A stretch of 64,000 bases of DNA from an uncultured Eggerthella sp. (GTDB lineage: Bacteria; Actinomycetota; Coriobacteriia; Coriobacteriales; Eggerthellaceae): the NCBI GenBank assembly GCA_900538545.1, contig UPYK01000002.1, forward strand, positions 127,483 through 191,482. The letters are read 5' to 3'. This document shows, in pieces, positions 59,831 through 64,000 of this stretch (position 1 is the first letter of the stretch; every line of letters begins with the position of its first letter). The notes under the pieces are model-generated. The model worked only from the letters and a program-made list of their open reading frames with translations, was not told the DNA's origin and searched no databases. Made by a program: the position numbers and the translations under genes.

Positions 59831-59964
59831 GGCGCAGGGGTCTTCCCCTTCTGCTCGACGCGCAGTTCCGCACGAGGAGTTTTCTCGTTTAAACTCTTTG
59901 AAACGAGAAAACGACGAGCTCAGGACTGTTTGAGCATCGAGTAGGAGGGGTGGGGCCCTGCGCC
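59831..59964. ncRNA. 134-nt rod-like inverted-repeat structure between glyA and upp (possible structured RNA)
   Basis: The segment folds end to end. P1 is GGCGCAGGG (59831-59839) with CCCTGCGCC (59956-59964). P2 is 14 bp, 59845-59858 with 59937-59950 (two G-U pairs). P3 is about 7 bp with one bulge (59862-59869 with 59923-59929). P4 is a perfect 12 bp, GTTTTCTCGTTT (59879-59890) with AAACGAGAAAAC (59901-59912), with a 10-base loop. No T tract follows. It may be a regulatory RNA, a transcript-processing site or an extragenic palindrome. The family is not recognised. Confidence 0.45.
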
Positions 59965-60069
59965 ACGTAATATCTTAAGCAAGGGAACCCTTCTTCTCTT
60001 CTAGGAAAAACTATCTTAGGGTTGAAGTAAAGAGAGGCTTCTTCGGCGAGTAGAGGATAAGAGATAACT

Positions 60070-60738
60070 ATGGAGACTATGCAGGAAATCAAAGAGCAGT
60101 ACGCCGACCGCCTGGTCGTGATCGATCATCCGCTCGTTGAGCATAAACTCTCTGTCCTGCGCGACAAGAATACGCCGAGCAACATCTTCCGCGAAGCGCT
60201 GCGCGAGATCGCCCTTTTGGAGGTCTATGAGGCAACGCGTACCCTCGCTACTTCGCCGATCGACATCGAAACACCCATTGCTTGTGCGCACTGCCAAACC
60301 ATCAAAGGCAAAGAGCCGGTCATCATCCCTATCTTGCGCGCTGGTCTTGCGATGCAAGAAGCGTTCATGGATCTCATTCCCACGGCGCAGATCGCACACC
60401 TCGGGATGAAGCGCGATGAAGCGACCCACGAACCCTATCTGTATTATGCGAACATCCCCGCTTCGGTTGCCGAGCGCTCTGTTCTTCTTGTCGATCCTAT
60501 GCTCGCTACGGGCGGTTCGCTCGTTGCTGCCATCCAAGCAGTGCGCGAGCGCGGGGCGAAGGATATCACGTGCGTGGTCATCGTGGCTGCTCCTGAAGGG
60601 ATAGCGCGAGCATTCGAGTTCGATCCCGCTATTCGCATCATCACAGCAGCGCTCGATGAGGGCATGAATGAAGATGCCTACATCGTCCCCGGATTGGGCG
60701 ATGCGGGAGATCGTATCTTCAACGCACTCAACGCTTAA
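60070..60738 (+). CDS. upp: uracil phosphoribosyltransferase
   Basis: 222 residues from ATG 60070 (a second in-frame ATG at 60079 is possible). Salvages uracil to UMP with PRPP. The loop LVVIDHPLVEHKLSVLRDKNT, PRPP motif VLLVDPMLATGGSL, and C-terminal PGLGDAGDRIFN are characteristic. Confidence 0.96.
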   Translation: METMQEIKEQYADRLVVIDHPLVEHKLSVLRDKNTPSNIFREALREIALLEVYEATRTLATSPIDIETPIACAHCQTIKGKEPVIIPILRAGLAMQEAFMDLIPTAQIAHLGMKRDEATHEPYLYYANIPASVAERSVLLVDPMLATGGSLVAAIQAVRERGAKDITCVVIVAAPEGIARAFEFDPAIRIITAALDEGMNEDAYIVPGLGDAGDRIFNALNA

Positions 60739-60873
60739 GCTCGCCTGCTCGCGCGCAGCTTCCACAAATCTTATATATAGTTCAGGAAAAAAGGTGCACG
60801 GGTTCGATCGTTTGGACCACAGCGCTTGCATGCTTGTTTATACTTGAAGCAAGGCAACGATGAAGGAGCATCT

Positions 60874-61368
60874 ATGGAAGAGACGACAAACCCACAACAA
60901 GCACCAGGTGCGTTCGTTGACACGCGTCCTTCTTGGGATGAGTACTTCATGAAGCTTGCCGAAGAGGTGGCAACACGCACTACGTGCTTGCGTCGTGCAG
61001 TAGGGGCGGTCGTCGTGAAGGATCGCCGCATCCTTGCCACGGGCTATAACGGAGTGCCCACCGGTCTTCGCCATTGCGCCGAAACAGGGTGCTTGCGCCA
61101 GCAGCTCGGTGTGCCTTCAGGGCAGCGCCACGAGATCTGCCGCGGACTTCATGCCGAACAAAATGCGCTCCTGCAAGCTGCACGCTATGGCATCAACATC
61201 GAAGGTTCTTCGATCTACATAAACACGCAACCGTGCGTCGTGTGCGCCAAAATGCTCATCAATGCGGGCATCAAAGAGATCGTTTACAAGAACCCTTATC
61301 CCGACGAGCTTGCCATGGAGCTCCTTGAAGAATCGGGCATCACGCTGCGCGTATTCGACCCAGAATAA
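60874..61368 (+). CDS. dCMP deaminase (ComEB-type)
   Basis: 164 residues from ATG 60874 after GAAGGAGC; the upstream frame extension is not supported. Zinc site: HAEQNAL with the catalytic Glu, and PCVVCAKML. RPSWDEYFMKLAEEVATRTTCLRRAVGAVVVKD is the usual N terminus. Produces dUMP from dCMP for thymidylate synthesis. Next to upp, forming a small pyrimidine salvage pair. Confidence 0.93.
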   Translation: MEETTNPQQAPGAFVDTRPSWDEYFMKLAEEVATRTTCLRRAVGAVVVKDRRILATGYNGVPTGLRHCAETGCLRQQLGVPSGQRHEICRGLHAEQNALLQAARYGINIEGSSIYINTQPCVVCAKMLINAGIKEIVYKNPYPDELAMELLEESGITLRVFDPE

Positions 61369-61449
61369 TCTGAACGCATTCATTTCACCACTTACCCCAG
61401 AATCGAGCATCTTATCGGAACTCATAACCGTGCCGTTTAGGGTTGGTTT

Positions 61450-61803
61450 ATGCTTCAAAAGGCTGAGAAGTGTGTAGTTTCTGCAGATTTGAAAGTTGGT
61501 CTGATGGCAGCAGCAATCGCATTAGGAATCCTCGCCGGTATTGCCGGTTTCATTCCGCTTTTCATTGCGCTTCGTCTTTCCCGCAAATCTACTTCTACCT
61601 CCCCTTTGAGCGCTGGTCTCTACGGTTTGGGCGGATTCTTCGTCTCGCTCATCGTGGTGGCGGTCGCACTCATCATCTGTGCGGTCGTTGCGCGCGAAAT
61701 GGTCCTTCCGTTCGCGGTCGCCGAGATCCTAACGCTCGTGGTGGTCACTTCGATCTATGTCGTGTACAAAAACGTGCTAGCTAAAAAGCGCGTTAAGAAA
61801 TAA
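61450..61803 (+). CDS. AtpI-like membrane protein ahead of the ATP synthase operon
   Basis: 117 residues from ATG 61450. Three to four hydrophobic helices (about 13-42, 55-80, 86-107) and a basic C terminus. Its position 23 bp before atpB, size and topology match the ATP synthase protein I family, which helps assemble the c-ring or supplies Mg2+. Sequence signatures are weak, so the call rests mostly on position. A GTG start near residue 9-10 is an alternative. Confidence 0.7.
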   Translation: MLQKAEKCVVSADLKVGLMAAAIALGILAGIAGFIPLFIALRLSRKSTSTSPLSAGLYGLGGFFVSLIVVAVALIICAVVAREMVLPFAVAEILTLVVVTSIYVVYKNVLAKKRVKK

Positions 61804-61826
61804 GTACGGAAAGGTAAGGAATCTCA

Positions 61827-62615
61827 ATGGGTGAAGCATTGGAGAAATTCGTCGCGGAGGCGCAAGGCTTATATGCCAACTTCGAATCGACGACGCTCTT
61901 TTCCATTGGCGGATGGAACATCTCGCAGTACACGCTGTATATGTTCATCGCTCTCGCATTGGTGCTGCTGGCAGTGCTCATCGGCGCACGTAAGCTGGAG
62001 TTCATTCCGCACAAGAAGTTCACGGCTATTCTCGAATATGGCTACGACTTCATCTCCAACAGCGTTGGTGCAGATGTTATCGGCGAAGGCTACAAGAAGC
62101 ACATTCCCTTCCTGGCTACGTTGTTCTTCTTCATCTTGTTCGCTAACGTGATCGGCCTTATCCCTGGTGCGAAAGCCGCAACGGGCACCATCTCCATCAC
62201 GTGGGCGCTCGCACTTGTTTCCTTTATTTACTTCAACTTCTACGGATTCAAGCAGCTCGGCTTCTTCAAGTACATGAAGAGCTTCGCGCCGCATGGTGTT
62301 CCGGGCCCCATGATCCCGGTCATCTGGTTCTTAGAGTTCGTTTCGATGGTCATTCGCGTTCTTACGTTGGCCGTCCGTCTTTATGGCAATATGCTGGCAG
62401 GTCATATGATCCTTGCCGTTTTCTCACTGGCAACCACCATCTTCCTGCAAACCGCTATCTTCAGCATGGACCTGGTCGTTGGTATTCCGGCTATTGCCTG
62501 GTTCTTCCTGCTCTTCTTCATGTATGCGCTCGAGACGCTGGTTGCGTTCTTGCAGGCATACGTTTTCACGATCCTGTCGTCGTCCTACATAGGTATGGCC
62601 ATCCATCCTCACTAG
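61827..62615 (+). CDS. atpB: F-type ATP synthase subunit a
   Basis: 262 residues from ATG 61827 after GTAAGGAATC. Five to six membrane helices. The essential Arg of the proton channel lies in LTLAVRLYGNMLAGHM; a C-terminal helix has LETLVAFLQAYVFTILSSSYIG. Forms the proton half-channels against the c-ring. Confidence 0.96.
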   Translation: MGEALEKFVAEAQGLYANFESTTLFSIGGWNISQYTLYMFIALALVLLAVLIGARKLEFIPHKKFTAILEYGYDFISNSVGADVIGEGYKKHIPFLATLFFFILFANVIGLIPGAKAATGTISITWALALVSFIYFNFYGFKQLGFFKYMKSFAPHGVPGPMIPVIWFLEFVSMVIRVLTLAVRLYGNMLAGHMILAVFSLATTIFLQTAIFSMDLVVGIPAIAWFFLLFFMYALETLVAFLQAYVFTILSSSYIGMAIHPH

Positions 62616-62798
62616 GCCGCAAGGCAGCCGCGCTTTGGGGGTCGTGCGATCCCTGCCCGTTGAACTTGGTTCTAAAGCGCGCGTTGGACTAACGGGTGAA
62701 ACGATCTTGGTAGTTCAGCTGGTACGAAAAAGATTTTTCAGCTGGGTTAATTAGACATGAATGAAGAAATAGGTCTTCATTCAAAAAAGGAGGTAATC

Positions 62799-63017
62799 GT
62801 GGAATTGACTATTGTGCTCGCAGCACTCAAGGTTGTAGGCTATGGCCTTGCAGCTATCGGTCCTGGTATCGGTATTGGCATCGCTACCTACGGTTTGTGC
62901 GTCTCTGCAGCTCGTCAGCCTGAAATGAAGGGTCAGCTCATGGGCTACTTCTTCATCGGTGCTGCTATGTCTGAGGCATTGGCACTGCTCGGCTTGGTTC
63001 TCTTCTTCATCGGTTAG
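62799..63017 (+). CDS. atpE: F-type ATP synthase subunit c
   Basis: 72 residues from GTG 62799, chosen over an upstream ATG (62757) because AAAAAAGGAGG is perfectly spaced and 72 residues is normal. Two helices: GYGLAAIGPGIGIGIATYG and the C-terminal one with the ion-binding Glu in AAMSEALALLGLV. No sodium-type Gln/Glu pair is seen in helix 1, so proton coupling is likely. Confidence 0.95.
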   Translation: MELTIVLAALKVVGYGLAAIGPGIGIGIATYGLCVSAARQPEMKGQLMGYFFIGAAMSEALALLGLVLFFIG

Positions 63018-63069
63018 AAGTACCTTAGCGGTTACGTAATTTCCGATAGACAAGAAGGAGGCAAGCGAA

Positions 63070-63681
63070 TTGAAAGCAACTGTAAGCAAATATGTACACT
63101 ACCTGGCGATCGGCGTTGTCGCATTGCTTGGTGTGGCTGCATTTTGCCCCCTGCCTGCATTCGCTGCTGAAGAAGGACAAGGAATCGGCGCGATTCTTCC
63201 GCACATGGATGAATTCATCCCGATGCTCGTCGCCTTCATCATCTTGTGGATCATCCTCGCCAAGTTCGGCTGGCCGCTGTTCGACGGCATGCTGAAGAAG
63301 CGCGAAGACACCATCAAGAATTCCCTGGAGAAGTCCGAAGAGGCTCGCCAGGAAAGCGAACGTTTGCTGGCAGAATATCGCGAACAGCTTGAAGGCGCTA
63401 AAGCCCAGGCTCAGCAAATGCTCAATAATGCTCGTCAATCCTGTGATGCGATGGAGTCCGAGGCGAAGCAGAAGGCTCAAGAAGAGGCTGCTGCTATCGT
63501 TGCGAAGGCTAAAGTCGCTATCGAGGCTGAAAAGCAATCGGCGATCTCTGAACTCAAGGGTTCGGTCGTCGACCTTTCCGTTGACATTGCTACGCGTGTG
63601 ATCGGCGAAGATTTCAGCGACGAAGAGCATCGCAAGCTCATCGAGCGCTACGTGAAAGAGGCAGGTAGTCTAAATGCCTAA
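63070..63681 (+). CDS. atpF: F-type ATP synthase subunit b with signal-peptide-like N terminus
   Basis: 203 residues from TTG 63070 after AAGGAGGCAAG. The usual b subunit has one membrane helix (here about 50-70, FIPMLVAFIILWIILAKFGWPLFDGML) followed by a long charged coiled coil to the C terminus. This protein has an additional hydrophobic N-terminal segment ending in AFA-AEE (residues 10-35) that looks like a cleavable signal peptide. Overlaps atpH by 8 bases. Confidence 0.94.
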   Translation: MKATVSKYVHYLAIGVVALLGVAAFCPLPAFAAEEGQGIGAILPHMDEFIPMLVAFIILWIILAKFGWPLFDGMLKKREDTIKNSLEKSEEARQESERLLAEYREQLEGAKAQAQQMLNNARQSCDAMESEAKQKAQEEAAAIVAKAKVAIEAEKQSAISELKGSVVDLSVDIATRVIGEDFSDEEHRKLIERYVKEAGSLNA

Positions 63682-64000
63682 TCGTCACGTCATCAATGAA
63701 ATTATTGCAGCCTATGCTAACGCTGCACTCGAGGGCGCTCACAACATGGGCGGGCGAGATGCTGTCGTTGAGGTTCGCAACCAATTGATCCAGATCTTGG
63801 AATTCATGTCCACCAACATCAAGCTTCGTCTTTCGTTGGATGATGAGGTGTACACCCCTGAACAGCGCAAGGAAATCGCGCGCAACGTCTTCGAGGGCTA
63901 CAACCCCATTCTGGTTGAACTGTTGGGCGTCATGGCTTCTCGTGGCGATGTTGAAAAGCTTCGTCGCGTCTATGCAGACTACGAGAACCTGATCGTTTCC
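63674..64000 (+). CDS. atpH: F-type ATP synthase subunit delta, N-terminal part (runs off window)
   Basis: ATG 63674 overlapping the end of atpF; 109 codons to the window edge without stop. Begins MPNRHVINEIIAAYANAALEG, then VRNQLIQILEF and TPEQRKEIARNVFEGYNPILVELL, matching the OSCP/delta N-terminal helical domain. It joins the F1 head to the b stalk. Confidence 0.92.
   Translation, partial: MPNRHVINEIIAAYANAALEGAHNMGGRDAVVEVRNQLIQILEFMSTNIKLRLSLDDEVYTPEQRKEIARNVFEGYNPILVELLGVMASRGDVEKLRRVYADYENLIVS

Noticed and set aside
59831..59964. 6S RNA, SRP RNA or a known riboswitch for the rod-like element
   Set aside because: No GGAA-type SRP apical motif, no large central bubble as in 6S RNA, and no recognised aptamer core; left as an unassigned structure.
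62757..62798. ATG start of atpE 14 codons upstream
   Set aside because: The AAGGAGG site is spaced for GTG 62799, which gives the normal 72-residue c subunit; the upstream codons themselves encode the ribosome site.

Overview
The window looks like the chromosome of a strictly anaerobic, moderate-GC actinobacterium of the class Coriobacteriia, probably close to Eggerthellaceae. This is inferred from several things: the rpmJ-rpsM-rpsK-rpsD-rpoA-rplQ gene order, many GTG/TTG starts with strong AAGGAGG sites, a 2Fe desulfoferrodoxin, a membrane ETF:quinone oxidoreductase, and an unusual wealth of CoA-transferase, acyl-CoA dehydrogenase and flavoprotein genes. No rRNA gene, CRISPR array, insertion sequence or phage was seen.

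Region 1 (1-25.7 kb) is the most distinctive part: a large gene set for anaerobic conversion of an unidentified carboxylic acid through its CoA ester. It holds three related MFS carriers, two class III (CaiB/BaiF) CoA-transferases, a crotonase with both catalytic glutamates, a Gfo/Idh/MocA oxidoreductase, an iron-sulfur flavoprotein, four acyl-CoA dehydrogenases, a 722-aa enoate-reductase-like flavoprotein, two complete ETF pairs and a membrane heme/Fe-S ETF:(methyl)menaquinone oxidoreductase. The likely logic is import, CoA transfer, dehydration/hydration, then reduction of the C=C bond with electrons from ETF and the menaquinone pool (or the reverse oxidation). Two tiny membrane proteins share a previously unnamed two-helix module. 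Intergenic regions share operator-like motifs, and a TetR regulator sits in the middle. The substrate is not identifiable from sequence.

Region 2 (25.8-35.6 kb) is core genome: guaB, a secreted coiled-coil/double-psi barrel protein, leuS, a YfcE-type phosphodiesterase, tRNA-Lys, then infA-rpmJ-rpsM-rpsK-rpsD-rpoA-rplQ.

Region 3 (35.6-44.4 kb) is an accessory stretch, with lower-GC genes at its left end: inverted repeats, a membrane-anchored Cys-rich protein, a RhuM-family protein, a Fic protein fused to a DNA-binding domain with paired palindromic operators, small ORFs, an orphan EcfT and a 1113-aa sortase-type surface protein.

Region 4 (44.5-64 kb) returns to housekeeping: eno, alr, a family 4 uracil-DNA glycosylase, a NifU-like protein, small Cys-rich proteins, lgt, desulfoferrodoxin, two flavoproteins (one fused to a Sua5/YrdC domain), a lipase-like hydrolase with glpK, rpiB, a lipoprotein, glyA, a rod-like structured element, upp, a dCMP deaminase and the start of the F-type ATP synthase operon (atpI-like, atpB, atpE, atpF, atpH, cut by the window end).
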